64,000 nucleotides of DNA, from assembly GCA_001899255.1 (NCBI GenBank), contig MKVX01000005.1, forward strand, positions 1-64,000, written 5' to 3'. The notes beneath the pieces are model-generated. The model saw only the letters and a program-made list of their open reading frames with translations, ran no database searches and had not been told where the DNA came from. Below are positions 25,027 through 33,854 of the stretch, piece after piece (position 1 is the stretch's first letter; each line of letters starts with the position of its first letter). This DNA is from Rhizobiales bacterium 62-47 (GTDB lineage: Bacteria; Pseudomonadota; Alphaproteobacteria; Rhizobiales; Xanthobacteraceae). Made by a program: the position numbers and the translations under genes.

Positions 25027-28000
25027 ATGCCGTTTCGCGGCCTGTTCATCGGCATCGACCGTTATAGCTCGACCGGCATTGATGAGCTGACCTGCGCGCG
25101 TCGCGACGCGACGGCGCTGGAGGCACTGTTCTTCGACACGCTGGGCGGTAGCACAGTCTTGCTGGCAGATGCGGAGGCCACGCGGCAGCGGATTGAGGAC
25201 GCATTTGCCGACCTGGCCGGCTGCGGCCCCGAGGATACGGTGGTGATCGCGTTCTCCGGCCATGGGTCGGAGACACATGAGCTCGTCACCCACGACGCGA
25301 ATCCAGATGATCTCGCCGGCTCCGCGATCCCGCTCGAGCTGTTGCAGGAATGGTTCTCGCGGATACCGGCAAAGCGCCTGATCCTGTTCCTCGACTGTTG
25401 TTTTTCCGGCGGCATTGGGGCGAAGGTTCTGCACGTCGATGCGAAGCCGCGCAGCCTTTTGTCCGCCGAAGCGCGCCTGGCTCAGCTTGGCGGCGCTGGT
25501 CGGATCATCTTCACCGCCTCCGCGGCGACCGAGCCCGCCTATGAGCACCGCCGGTTCGGGCACGGCTTTCTGACCCACTTTCTGCTTGAGGCGCTATGTG
25601 GCGCCGAGGAAGTCGTGAGCGGCGGCAAGCTCTCGCTCTACCGCCTCCTCGAGCATGTCACGAGCCGCGTCCGGGCGGCCGCGCTGCAGGGCGGCAAAGA
25701 GCAGAACCCGACCATGCGCGGGAGCATCGACGGCGATGTCGCGTGGCCCGTGTTCGTGCCGGGCGCTAAGTATCGGGCGGCCTTCCCGGCGCGTCTGCCT
25801 GCCAAGGTGACGTCCGATCTTGCCAGCCTCTCGTCGGCCGGTTTCCCCGACGCGCTTGTCACCGCCTGGGCTGGAGCGATCCCGTCCTTGAATGCGCTTC
25901 AGATCTCCGCCATCACCGACTTCGGCGTGCTGGACGGCGAGAACCTGGTGGTGTCGGCCCCGACATCCTCGGGCAAGACGATGGTGGGCGAGCTCGCGGC
26001 GCTCCGGAACGTGCTGGATCGCAAACGGGCTTTGTTTCTGCTGCCGCTTAAGGCCCTTGTGGCAGACAAGCGGCGGCACTTCGAGAGCGTCTATGGCGGT
26101 TTCGGGGTCCGCACGGTGGAAGCGACGGGCGAGACGGACGACATCGCGCCTCTGCTGCGGGGCCAATACGATGTCGGTCTCCTGACCTATGAGAAGTTCG
26201 CCGCGATCGCGCTGACATTCCCTCATGTGCTGGCGCAGGTCGGCGCGATCGTGATCGACGAAGCGCAGATGATCGCCGACCGTGGCCGCGGCGCGAATCT
26301 GGAGTTCATTTTGACGCTCATCCGGATGCGCCGGCGTGAGGGGATCGAGCCCCAACTGATCGCGCTTTCGGCTGTGATCGGGGACACGAACGGCCTTGAG
26401 CAATGGCTCGGCGCGCGGCTCTTGCGGCGCACGGAGCGGCCCGTTCCGCTTGAGGAGGGCTTGTTGCTCGGCACCGGGCATTTCCGCTTTCTTGACCCGG
26501 AGAATGGCAATGAGCAGGTTGAGGGGCCGCTCGTTCGGCGTCTTGTCGGCGGCAAAGGATCCAGCCAGGATTGGATCATCCCGCTGGTGCGCAAGCTTGT
26601 CGCCGAAGGCCAGCAGGTGATCGTGTTTCGCGAAACCAAGGGCGAAGCCCGCGGCTGCGCCAACTATCTCGCAGAGTCGCTCGGATTGCCTCCGGCTGCC
26701 GAGGCGCTGACGCAGATGCCCGGCGGCGATCCCTCGCAGGCCAGCGCCGACTTGCGGAGCGCGCTGGGGCGCGGCGTCGCTTTCCACAACTCGGATCTCG
26801 ACCGCGAAGAGCGGCGCGTCATCGAGGAAGAATTTCGCCGTAGCGGCTCGGGCCTGCGCGTCATCGCAGCCACGACGACGCTGGCGATGGGCGTGAACAC
26901 GCCCGCGTCATCGGTCATCATCGCCGGCTTGAATCATCCCGGCGACGAGCCCTATTCGGTAGCCGAATACAAGAACCTAGTCGGTCGCGCGGGAAGGCTT
27001 GGCTTCGCCGAGAAGGGAGCTTCGTATCTGCTGGCGCTCGATCCGCGCGCCGAGCATGATCTGTGGTCGCGATACGTGACCGCGGAGCCGGAAGACTTGG
27101 TGTCCCGCTTCCTCGACGGTACAACCGACCCACGCTCCCTGATTATCCGCGTCCTAGTCGCGGCACAACGAGCGGCCGGCGAAGGCGTGCCGAGCGAGGA
27201 GATTGTCGAATTTCTGGAATCGAGCTTCGGCGCGTTCCAAGCCCGGCGCGCCCATAGCGCGTGGCAGTGGAGCCGGCCGGATCTGCTTTCGGCCCTAGCG
27301 GATTTGGAACGCCACGGCCTGGTGCAGAAGAACGCTACAGGCGCGTATGAATTGACCAAGCTGGGCCGTCTCGCTGGCGAAAGCGCGGCAGAGGTCGGGT
27401 CCATCGTCGCGCTCGTAGATTGCCTCGGCTCGCTTCAGCCCCAAGAAATCAGCGATCCCGTCCTGATTGCCGCAGCTCAAACGACGGTCGAGGTCGATCA
27501 ACTCCTTTTTCCGATCAACCGAAAAAGCACGCAGAAAGAGCCTCAGCTATGGCCCAACGAGCTGCAGAGGCAGAATGTGCCGTGGCACGTCCTGAACGCG
27601 CTTCAGCGCGGGACAACAGAAGATCATCAGGCGACCCTGCGTGCGAAGAAGGCGGTCGCTTGTCTTTTGTTCGTGTCCGGTCGTGCCATGAGCGAGATCG
27701 AGCGCGTGCTGACGCAGTTCGGTGGTGCGTTTGGCGGCGCCGCCGGCCCCATACGCGCGGTCGCAGCGCGGACTTGCGATCTGATGCCGGTCGCGGCTCG
27801 CGTCGCCGAGATCCTGCACCCCACGCTCGATCTCGGTGACCGTGTGAGACGTCTGGCGATCCGGTTGACATATGGCGTGCCCAGCGCCGCCGTCGACCTC
27901 GCCCAATTCGCTGGAGCCGATTTGCTGCGGGGCGACTATTGCCGCTTGGCCGCCGCGCAGCTCTGTGAGCCCGAACAGATCGACGCCGCAACTGATGACC

Positions 28001-28131
28001 AAATTCTGGCATGCGTGGACAAGGACAGGCGCAAGCTTGCACTTGTCCGCGATGCGGCGAAGCGCGTTGCCAAGCGTCGGGCCGAAGCGGTAGCGCCTTC
28101 CGCCCCGATCCTTGAAGTATATGTGCCCTAA
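25027..28131 (+). CDS. Caspase-like protease fused to a Ski2-like helicase
   Basis: The product is 1034 residues. Residues 1-230 are a C14 caspase domain: RGLFIGIDRYSS at 4-15, catalytic His79 in FSGHGSE, and catalytic Cys125 in FLDCCFSGG. From about 285 is an SF2 helicase: LNALQISAI (Q-like motif), Walker A APTSSGKT at 311-318, DEAQ at 411-414, SAVIG, then in the second lobe ATTTLAMGVNTPA and NLVGRAGRLG. This resembles Ski2/Brr2-type helicases. The last 300 residues include winged-helix-like segments. Both enzymatic centres appear intact. A helicase sensing foreign or aberrant nucleic acid and releasing a protease is a plausible defence effector; substrates are unknown. Confidence 0.85.
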   Translation: MPFRGLFIGIDRYSSTGIDELTCARRDATALEALFFDTLGGSTVLLADAEATRQRIEDAFADLAGCGPEDTVVIAFSGHGSETHELVTHDANPDDLAGSAIPLELLQEWFSRIPAKRLILFLDCCFSGGIGAKVLHVDAKPRSLLSAEARLAQLGGAGRIIFTASAATEPAYEHRRFGHGFLTHFLLEALCGAEEVVSGGKLSLYRLLEHVTSRVRAAALQGGKEQNPTMRGSIDGDVAWPVFVPGAKYRAAFPARLPAKVTSDLASLSSAGFPDALVTAWAGAIPSLNALQISAITDFGVLDGENLVVSAPTSSGKTMVGELAALRNVLDRKRALFLLPLKALVADKRRHFESVYGGFGVRTVEATGETDDIAPLLRGQYDVGLLTYEKFAAIALTFPHVLAQVGAIVIDEAQMIADRGRGANLEFILTLIRMRRREGIEPQLIALSAVIGDTNGLEQWLGARLLRRTERPVPLEEGLLLGTGHFRFLDPENGNEQVEGPLVRRLVGGKGSSQDWIIPLVRKLVAEGQQVIVFRETKGEARGCANYLAESLGLPPAAEALTQMPGGDPSQASADLRSALGRGVAFHNSDLDREERRVIEEEFRRSGSGLRVIAATTTLAMGVNTPASSVIIAGLNHPGDEPYSVAEYKNLVGRAGRLGFAEKGASYLLALDPRAEHDLWSRYVTAEPEDLVSRFLDGTTDPRSLIIRVLVAAQRAAGEGVPSEEIVEFLESSFGAFQARRAHSAWQWSRPDLLSALADLERHGLVQKNATGAYELTKLGRLAGESAAEVGSIVALVDCLGSLQPQEISDPVLIAAAQTTVEVDQLLFPINRKSTQKEPQLWPNELQRQNVPWHVLNALQRGTTEDHQATLRAKKAVACLLFVSGRAMSEIERVLTQFGGAFGGAAGPIRAVAARTCDLMPVAARVAEILHPTLDLGDRVRRLAIRLTYGVPSAAVDLAQFAGADLLRGDYCRLAAAQLCEPEQIDAATDDQILACVDKDRRKLALVRDAAKRVAKRRAEAVAPSAPILEVYVP

Positions 28132-28437
28132 ATTGCGCGCAACGGGGGCGTGAGGCGATTGCGTCAGATGCCCCCTCTGCGAGACGTTCCTGCCTCAGAA
28201 AGTCTCCAATGCTGGCGGAGCCAATGCGGCAGCGGGCGATCAAGCGGTCGAACGAGACAACGCGCCGCTACGGCTGCGCTCGGTGTGCAGGAGTGTCAGG
28301 ATGGTCTGCCGGTTCGGAGCAAATGACCTGGTCGCCGATGGCGCCAAACCGAAGATCGTCGATTTCTTCAAAAAGCTTTTTCGACTGCATCGTGGGCGGC
28401 GATGAATTGCTCGCCGACCAGTGGCTGATCGCAAGCC
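28132..28437. other. Intergenic stretch between caspase and integrase genes
   Basis: About 306 bp between convergent genes. The only candidate is a 34-codon frame at 28301-28405 on the plus strand (MVCRFGANDLVADG start) with AGGAG 8 bases upstream and an aromatic/basic C-terminus. It has no recognisable relative, so I do not call it a gene. No clear terminator hairpin was found. Confidence 0.4.
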
Positions 28438-29799
28438 TCAAGCTGCCAAGCGACGCTCCTCGTCCTCGGCTTCGTTCCCCGGCTCTCCAACCGCTTTGGT
28501 CAGGAAGAGGTCAAGCGCAGCTCGACGAGAATCACGATCCAATGCGTAGGCCGTCTGTTTGAATTCGATCCCCTCGAGTAGCCCTTGGATGTAACCGGAG
28601 ATCGTGTCGGCGGCCATGATGAGCGCAGTGTCGAGCGTGTGAATGTATTTGCTCGTCACCGAGCCCTTGGAGTGGCCGACGAGCGCCGCGATGGTCACCT
28701 CGGTGAAACCGAGATCGTTGGCGATGCTGGCAAAGCTGTGACGCAGGACATGCGGGGTGACGCCGGCGAGCGGACTGTCGCTGAAAATCTGTTCCCAATG
28801 GTTCGGGAAGCTGCCGAACGCATGGTCCTCGCCCTGACCTGGGAAGACATAGGTGCCCGCTGCGGTCTTGCGCCGTTCCTCCAGATACTCGACGACGGGC
28901 AATCCGATTGGACGAATGGACTCACCTTCCTTGCTGTCCACCAGGCGCATGCAGCTCGCGTCGGTGTCAGCTTCGATCCACATTAGCGAGATCATTTCCG
29001 AGCGGCGGCAGCCGGTGAGCGCGATCTGCCGGATGATGTCCACGGTCATGGCGTATTTTTCGTTCGCCGCGGCATCGCGAAGCATTTGCCCGAGGGTGCG
29101 ATACTCCGCCTCGGTCAGCCTACGATTCCGAACATTGTCCTTGGGCTTCTTGATGCCGTGCGCCGGATTGACCTCTATAATCCCAGCATCGACAGCGTAG
29201 GTGAGGATTCCGCCCAATAGGCCGACGGTGCGCGTGGCGGTGCCCGCGCCACCACGAACAATGGCCTTTCCTCGCAGCTTTTTCGTCTTGACGGCGACGC
29301 GCGTCTTGCCGGCCATGATGTCCTTCAAGACCTTGTTGATGTCGGCCTTGGTGAGATCCTTGACCCGGCGCGCGCCGATCAGCGGGATGATGTGCCGCTC
29401 GATACGGCCAGTGTCGGTGACGATGGTGGTGGGCTTTTTCGGTCGCCCGCCCTTACCCAGAATGAGGCCCGCGTTCAGATCAGCGGTATAGAGGGCGCAA
29501 AGCTCCTTGACCGTGATGGCCTTGTGATCGAGCTGACGTTCTTCGGAAGGGTTGTCGCCGCGCGCGACGCGCCCGAGTTGGACCTTCGCTTCTTGCCGGG
29601 CTGTCTCCGGCGTCCACACGCCATGCAGGCCGATGGTGTAGCGTCGCGTGCGTCCAGCAGCGCGATATTGGATGAGGTAGCTGCGCTTGCCGGAGGCGAA
29701 CACGCGGAGGCCGAAACCGGGCAGTTCGTCGTCCCAGATAAAATAGTCCTTCTCGCGAACATCGGCAGCGTCCACGATCCGCTTGGTCAGCTTTGCCAT
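28438..29799 (-). CDS. int: Tyrosine integrase of the element
   Basis: The product is 453 residues. The N-terminus is the DUF4102 arm-type domain of P4-like integrases (WDDELPGFGLRVFASGKRSY), then a core-binding domain. The catalytic residues of the tyrosine recombinase fold are all present: Arg265 in TGCRRSE, Lys290 in VDSKEG, His350 and Arg353 in TPHVLRHSF, His376 in GHSKGS, and nucleophile Tyr385 in SKYIHTLD. P4-type integrases with DUF4102 usually insert in tRNA 3' ends, which fits the tRNA-Arg fragment 185 bp upstream of its start. The length is normal, and the gene should be functional. Confidence 0.95.
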   Translation of the reverse strand: MAKLTKRIVDAADVREKDYFIWDDELPGFGLRVFASGKRSYLIQYRAAGRTRRYTIGLHGVWTPETARQEAKVQLGRVARGDNPSEERQLDHKAITVKELCALYTADLNAGLILGKGGRPKKPTTIVTDTGRIERHIIPLIGARRVKDLTKADINKVLKDIMAGKTRVAVKTKKLRGKAIVRGGAGTATRTVGLLGGILTYAVDAGIIEVNPAHGIKKPKDNVRNRRLTEAEYRTLGQMLRDAAANEKYAMTVDIIRQIALTGCRRSEMISLMWIEADTDASCMRLVDSKEGESIRPIGLPVVEYLEERRKTAAGTYVFPGQGEDHAFGSFPNHWEQIFSDSPLAGVTPHVLRHSFASIANDLGFTEVTIAALVGHSKGSVTSKYIHTLDTALIMAADTISGYIQGLLEGIEFKQTAYALDRDSRRAALDLFLTKAVGEPGNEAEDEERRLAA

Positions 29800-29807
29800 G
29801 AGGTGTT

Positions 29808-29853
29808 CCCCTCGCTAGTGAGGGGCTGCTTCCGCGGAAGCACCACGGAAGCA
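29808..29853 (-). promoter_or_regulatory. Palindromes in front of the integrase gene
   Basis: CCCCTC-GCTAGT-GAGGGG (29808-29825) is followed by the perfect 14-bp palindrome GCTTCCGCGGAAGC (29828-29841). The sequence CGGAAGCA is repeated directly at 29835-29842 and 29846-29853. These lie 9-54 bp upstream of the integrase start. They could be a repressor operator or arm-type integrase or excisionase sites. Confidence 0.55.
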
Positions 29854-29983
29854 ACCGGATGGATATCGGAGCGAAATTCTGGATAGACAGTTCGGCGCGG
29901 AAAGGCGAATTGTCTAGTACCTTCAGTTACATATCGCATTGTAGCGTGCCCTGTCGTGCATTTAGGATAGGCAGGCTAAATTG

Positions 29984-30028
29984 CTCCGAAGGCAAAGGTC
30001 ACACGTTCGAATCGTGTCGGGTGCGCCA
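29984..30028 (+). other. attR: Attachment site: 45-bp 3' fragment of tRNA-Arg(CCG)
   Basis: The fragment begins in the anticodon loop (CTCCGAA, anticodon CCG), continues with the 3' anticodon stem GGCAA, a T arm with stem ACACG/CGTGT around loop TTCGAAT, then acceptor strand CGGGTGC, G and CCA. The matching 5' half (acceptor GCACCCG and D arm) is absent upstream. This is therefore not a gene but the direct-repeat core left by integration, and the element/chromosome boundary is at 30028. Confidence 0.85.
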
Positions 30029-30148
30029 GCAATCTCATTGGCCGAATCCGCTCCCCGCAAGGCAAGGAAAGGACGAGAACCGGTCCACGGCTCCATGAGC
30101 ACGCAGCAGCCAGCTGCGATGCTCCCGCGCGAACGAAATCGCGTGTCT

Positions 30149-30889
30149 TCAGCGCCCGATGATCTTGACCTCGCCCGCGAGCTTGCTGCTTGGCTGGGTG
30201 TCGGCTCCGGCCACACCGGCCCGCGGCTTGTCGGTCGATTGATAAAGCTGCCGGAAGTCGAGCGACGATTGAATGTGCGCCTGCATGGCGGCGGCCGCCT
30301 GATCGGCATCGCGCCGTTCCAGCGCCGCAAATACCGCCTGGATCTCCTGCAGCGCACTCTGGATTCGATTCGGCGATTCTGTTCCGCGCCGGCGTATCCA
30401 GAGCAGCTTGTCGATCAGGTTGGTCAGGATTCCCCGGATCAGCGAATTACCGCCGGCCTCATAGACCGCGATGTGAAACTGCAGATCGAGGTCGAGATAA
30501 TCCTCCAGCCGCTCGTCTGACACCCGGTCGCCGTAAGCGACAAAAGCCCTGCGCAGCCGGTCCAGCTCGGCGTCGCTGATCCGCGTCGCGGCGCGGCCGG
30601 CGAGATAGGTTTCGAGCACCAACCGCGTTTCGAGAATCTCGGTGATTTCCTGATCGGTCAGGCCACGGACGAAGGTGCCGCTTTGCGGCGATATCTCGAT
30701 CCAGCCCTCGTTCTGCAAATGGGCGAAGGCGGTGCGCACCGGCGAGCGTCCGACGTTGAGCTCATTGGCGATCCTGACTTCCGACAGGCGATCCCCAGGC
30801 TGGTAGTGCAGTTCGGTGATACGTCGCTTGATCTCGCGATAAACGAAGCCGGCACGACCGAATTCATTGGGGGAGGTGGAATCGAGCAT
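30149..30889 (-). CDS. GntR-family regulator with FCD domain (1)
   Basis: The product is 246 residues. The N-terminal winged helix reads VYREIKRRITELHYQPGDRLSEVRIANELNVGRSPVRTAFAHLQ (about 16-59). The FCD ligand-binding domain follows (EILETRLVLETYLAGRAA, DYLDLDLQFHIAVYEAGG, AAMQAHI), with the Asp and His metal-ligand positions present. It lies 38 bp after the acyl-CoA synthetase stop on the same strand, so it is probably the last gene of the transport/activation operon and regulates it in response to the imported acid or its CoA ester. It is a close paralogue of the gene at 36890-37540. Confidence 0.9.
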   Translation of the reverse strand: MLDSTSPNEFGRAGFVYREIKRRITELHYQPGDRLSEVRIANELNVGRSPVRTAFAHLQNEGWIEISPQSGTFVRGLTDQEITEILETRLVLETYLAGRAATRISDAELDRLRRAFVAYGDRVSDERLEDYLDLDLQFHIAVYEAGGNSLIRGILTNLIDKLLWIRRRGTESPNRIQSALQEIQAVFAALERRDADQAAAAMQAHIQSSLDFRQLYQSTDKPRAGVAGADTQPSSKLAGEVKIIGR

Positions 30890-30927
30890 TCTTGATTGTT
30901 ATCCAGCTTAAGCCTGTCCGCACCCGG

Positions 30928-33048
30928 TCATGGGTGCGGATGGCGCGGTACCACCACACAATCGAGCGCAACACATCCCTGACCTTCGGCCATAACCGCG
31001 AGCGGATTGATTTCCACCTCGGACAGTTGATCGGCGAAATCGACGATGAACTGCGAGACGGCGCTCACCGTGCGAGCCACCGCGCCGATATCGGCAACTG
31101 GCGCACCGCGAAAACCCTGCAGCAATCTTGAGACTTGCGTCGCCGCCAGGGCCTGCCGCGCGGAGGCCTCATCGACCGGGGCCAGCCGGATCGCGACGTC
31201 CTTGTAAAGCTCGACCTCGACGCCTCCCGCACCGACCACGACGATCGGCCCGAAATCGCGGTCGACCCGCGCGCCGACGAAGATTTCACGCACCGATGCC
31301 ACTTTGCGTTGAACCAGGAAGCCGAGAAATTTCGCGCCCGGCAGATTCGCCACCGCAGCCAGCATCTTCTCGGCGGCCTCGCGCACCTGCACTTCCGACG
31401 ACAGACCGACCTTGACCAGCCCGGCGTCGGACTTGTGCAGCATGTTCTCGACCAGCCCCTTCAACACGACGGGAAAGCCGATCGCCTGCGCCGCCGCGAC
31501 GGCCTCGTCCACTGACGCGACGAATTGCTCCGCCGGTCCCTGCACGCCATAGCTGCGCAACGCTTCGCGCGCCTCGTGCTCGGCGGGAAGCCGATGCGAC
31601 GGAATACGGGTGAGTTCGGTCCTGGCCGCATCGCGTGCCGCCGCACGATCTTGCGGTGGCGCCGGCGGAGTTGCCGCAGCCCAGGCCAGATAGCGCGCTA
31701 TCGCCGCCAGCGCGGTGCGCGTGCCACGCAAATAGGGAATATCGAGACTGTCGGCCATCGCCTGCAGCGCCGTGTGCGGCTGATCCGACAGGTTCGACAG
31801 CGCGACCAGCGGGACATTGGCGGCAGCAGCGCCGTTGCCGACGCTCTCCAGCAACTTCGAATAGCGCGTCGCCTGCTGCAATCCCAGTCCGCTCGGCGCA
31901 TCCTGCAGCAACACCAGCATGCCGACATTGTGTTGTGAGGCGATGGCCTCTGCACAACCTTGCGCCACCGCGGGGTCGTAAAGGCCGGCCCAGGTCAGAT
32001 CGAGCGGATTGGCAAGATGCGCGAACGGCGGCAACAACTTCTTGACGGTGGGCAACGCGGTATCGAGCGGCGCGAAATCGATGCCCAATTCTTCGGCGGC
32101 GTCGAGCACCAGCGCGATCTCGCCACCGGACAGCGACAGCCCGCCCAGCGCACGGCCGCTCGGCGGCGTCTTGATCTTCGATGCCAGCAGCGCGGTTTCG
32201 ATCAGATCGTCGAGCGAATGTACCTGCATCGCATTGGCCGCCAGCAACGCGGCATCGCAAGCCTCGTCGCTGCCGGCGACGGCTCCGGTGTGCGCCATCA
32301 CTGCCGCCTTGCCGGATTGCGAACGCCCGCTCTTCAGCACGACAACCGGCTTGCCTGCTTCGCGGGCGCGTCGCAGCGCGCGCATGAAAGCGGCCGGCTT
32401 CTTGATCTGTTCGGCAAACACCAAGATCGTCGTAACGTTGGCGTCGTCGATCACCGCCTCGATGTAGTCGGAGGCCGACGTCACCGCCTCGTTGCCGGTG
32501 GTGATGAGATAGCTCAGCCCCAGCCCGCGTGCCGAGTTGAGCAGCGCGATGCCAATCGATCCACTCTGCACGATCGCCGCGACGCCGCCGCGCGCTACCT
32601 TGTCCGGCAGCGAGGTGCCGAACAGCGCCGACTTGCCGACGAAGTTCAGCAGGCCGAGACAATTCGGCCCGCACACCGCGATATCGTTAGCTTCGCAAAT
32701 CCGCGCCAGTTCACGCTGCGCTTCCTTGCCGTCCTCGGTCTCGCCGAATCCACTCGACAGAATGGCGAGTGCGCCCGCGCCCTTGCGGGCTGCCTGCTGT
32801 GCCACGTCCAGCACCGCCTCGGCCTGCACTGCGACGAAGACTGCATCGATCCGATGCGGAATGTCGTCGAGCGAGGCGAAAGTCTTGCGTCCGAACAACT
32901 CCGGCGTTCGCGGATTGACGAGGAAAATCTCGCCTTCATAGCCGACGAACTCCAGGGCCCGGAGCGCATTGGAGCCCGGGCCGACTTTCTCGGACGCCCC
33001 GACGATCGCGACCGAACGTGGATTGAGCAGGCTTTGGACCGGCATCAA
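30928..33048 (-). CDS. NDP-forming acyl-CoA synthetase
   Basis: The product is 706 residues. The order is a CoA-binding Rossmann domain (PRSVAIVGASEKVGPGSNALR near the N-terminus), a succinyl-CoA-ligase-like domain (CGPNCLGLLNF, with the region VVLKSGRSQSGKAAVMAHTGAVAGSDEACDAAL), and a C-terminal ATP-grasp domain (FPVVLKGLVENMLHKSDAGLVKVGL and GPIVVVGAGGVEVELYKDVAIRLAP). These enzymes form acyl-CoA from a carboxylic acid with ATP, giving ADP. The gene overlaps the enoyl-CoA hydratase gene by 4 bases. Together with the ABC importer this suggests CoA activation of an imported organic acid; the substrate is not evident. Confidence 0.9.
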   Translation of the reverse strand: MMPVQSLLNPRSVAIVGASEKVGPGSNALRALEFVGYEGEIFLVNPRTPELFGRKTFASLDDIPHRIDAVFVAVQAEAVLDVAQQAARKGAGALAILSSGFGETEDGKEAQRELARICEANDIAVCGPNCLGLLNFVGKSALFGTSLPDKVARGGVAAIVQSGSIGIALLNSARGLGLSYLITTGNEAVTSASDYIEAVIDDANVTTILVFAEQIKKPAAFMRALRRAREAGKPVVVLKSGRSQSGKAAVMAHTGAVAGSDEACDAALLAANAMQVHSLDDLIETALLASKIKTPPSGRALGGLSLSGGEIALVLDAAEELGIDFAPLDTALPTVKKLLPPFAHLANPLDLTWAGLYDPAVAQGCAEAIASQHNVGMLVLLQDAPSGLGLQQATRYSKLLESVGNGAAAANVPLVALSNLSDQPHTALQAMADSLDIPYLRGTRTALAAIARYLAWAAATPPAPPQDRAAARDAARTELTRIPSHRLPAEHEAREALRSYGVQGPAEQFVASVDEAVAAAQAIGFPVVLKGLVENMLHKSDAGLVKVGLSSEVQVREAAEKMLAAVANLPGAKFLGFLVQRKVASVREIFVGARVDRDFGPIVVVGAGGVEVELYKDVAIRLAPVDEASARQALAATQVSRLLQGFRGAPVADIGAVARTVSAVSQFIVDFADQLSEVEINPLAVMAEGQGCVALDCVVVPRHPHP

Positions 33049-33830
33049 CGCGCTCCGAACTGCGGCTTGCGCTTTTCGGAGAACGCTTTCGGTCCCTCAT
33101 GAGCGTCTGGGTGAGCGAACACACGCTTGCAGATCTCGAGTTCGTAGCCGACCATATCCTTCCAGGTTTCGCGCGAATTGTAGTGGATGGCATCGCGCGT
33201 GGCGCGGATGGCCATCGGCGACGCACTGGCGATCCGCTCGGCGGCAGCCATCGCTTCCTGCATCAGGTCGGCCCGCTTGACGACCTTGGTGACGAGGCCG
33301 AATTCACGCGCCTCTTCGGCACCGAAATCGCCGCCCAGCAACAGGATGTCGAGCGCGCGGTTGCGGCCGACGTAACGCGGCAATCGCGTCAGGCCCATGC
33401 CCCAGCTCGGCACCAGGCCGAGATAGGCATCGGCAGCGCGGAACAACGTATTGTCCGCGGCGATCCGAATATCGCAGGCCCAGCCCAACGCGGTGCCGCC
33501 ACCGATGCAATAGCCGAAGATCGCCGCAACGATCGGCACCGGAAACGACTCGAGTCGATCCAGCGTCTTGCGGCCCAGCGCACGGAACGCCTCGGACGCT
33601 TCCGGACTGCCGAAATCCTTTTCCTCGCGGAGGTCGCCGCCGGCGCAGAAGGCCTTCTCACCGGCGCCGGTGAATACGACGCAACGGATGTCCCGATCCT
33701 GTTCGATCTCGTCGAGGCGCGCGTGGAGCGCGTTCATGACCTTCGTCGATGCGGCATTGACGGGCGGATTATTCAGCGTCACGACCGCAATCGCGCCACG
33801 CTTTTCAAGAAGGACGAGGGAGTCGGTCAC
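33045..33830 (-). CDS. Enoyl-CoA hydratase/isomerase family protein
   Basis: The product is 261 residues, the usual crotonase length. Family signatures are IAVVTLNNPPVNAAS near the N-terminus, the oxyanion-hole segment FCAGGDLREEKDFG, and FGYCIGGGTALGWACDIRIAADN. It would hydrate or isomerise the CoA ester made by the overlapping synthetase gene. The first catalytic Glu of true hydratases is not obvious in the PSWGMGLTRLPRYVG segment, so a different crotonase reaction is possible. It is followed, in transcription order, by the synthetase and preceded by the permease gene with a 24-bp gap. Confidence 0.88.
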   Translation of the reverse strand: MTDSLVLLEKRGAIAVVTLNNPPVNAASTKVMNALHARLDEIEQDRDIRCVVFTGAGEKAFCAGGDLREEKDFGSPEASEAFRALGRKTLDRLESFPVPIVAAIFGYCIGGGTALGWACDIRIAADNTLFRAADAYLGLVPSWGMGLTRLPRYVGRNRALDILLLGGDFGAEEAREFGLVTKVVKRADLMQEAMAAAERIASASPMAIRATRDAIHYNSRETWKDMVGYELEICKRVFAHPDAHEGPKAFSEKRKPQFGAR

Positions 33831-33854
33831 AGTCAGCTCCTAAGGTTTGCCTGA

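Larger units (their letters stand above)
1..30028. mobile_element. Right-hand portion of an integrative (probably conjugative) element
   Basis: The segment ends at a tRNA-Arg 3' fragment next to a tyrosine integrase, the usual signature of a tRNA-targeting integrative element. It carries backbone genes recurrent in alphaproteobacterial ICEs (DUF736, DUF2493, Toprim, strawberry-notch helicase, ParB, DUF932) and a defence-like cargo block. Ordinary chromosomal metabolism begins just right of 30028. The tRNA fragment reads left to right and lacks its 5' half, so the intact tRNA and the other boundary must be left of position 1. No relaxase or type IV secretion gene is in the window, so conjugation is inferred from the backbone only. 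Confidence 0.85.

Noticed and set aside
28301-28405. 34-codon plus-strand frame with a fair ribosome-binding site
   Set aside because: Too short, with no homologue recognised and no coupled neighbour; kept only as a note in the intergenic entry.
29940-30028. Complete tRNA-Arg gene
   Set aside because: Only the anticodon-loop-to-CCA half is present; the sequence before 29984 cannot form the D arm or pair with the acceptor strand.
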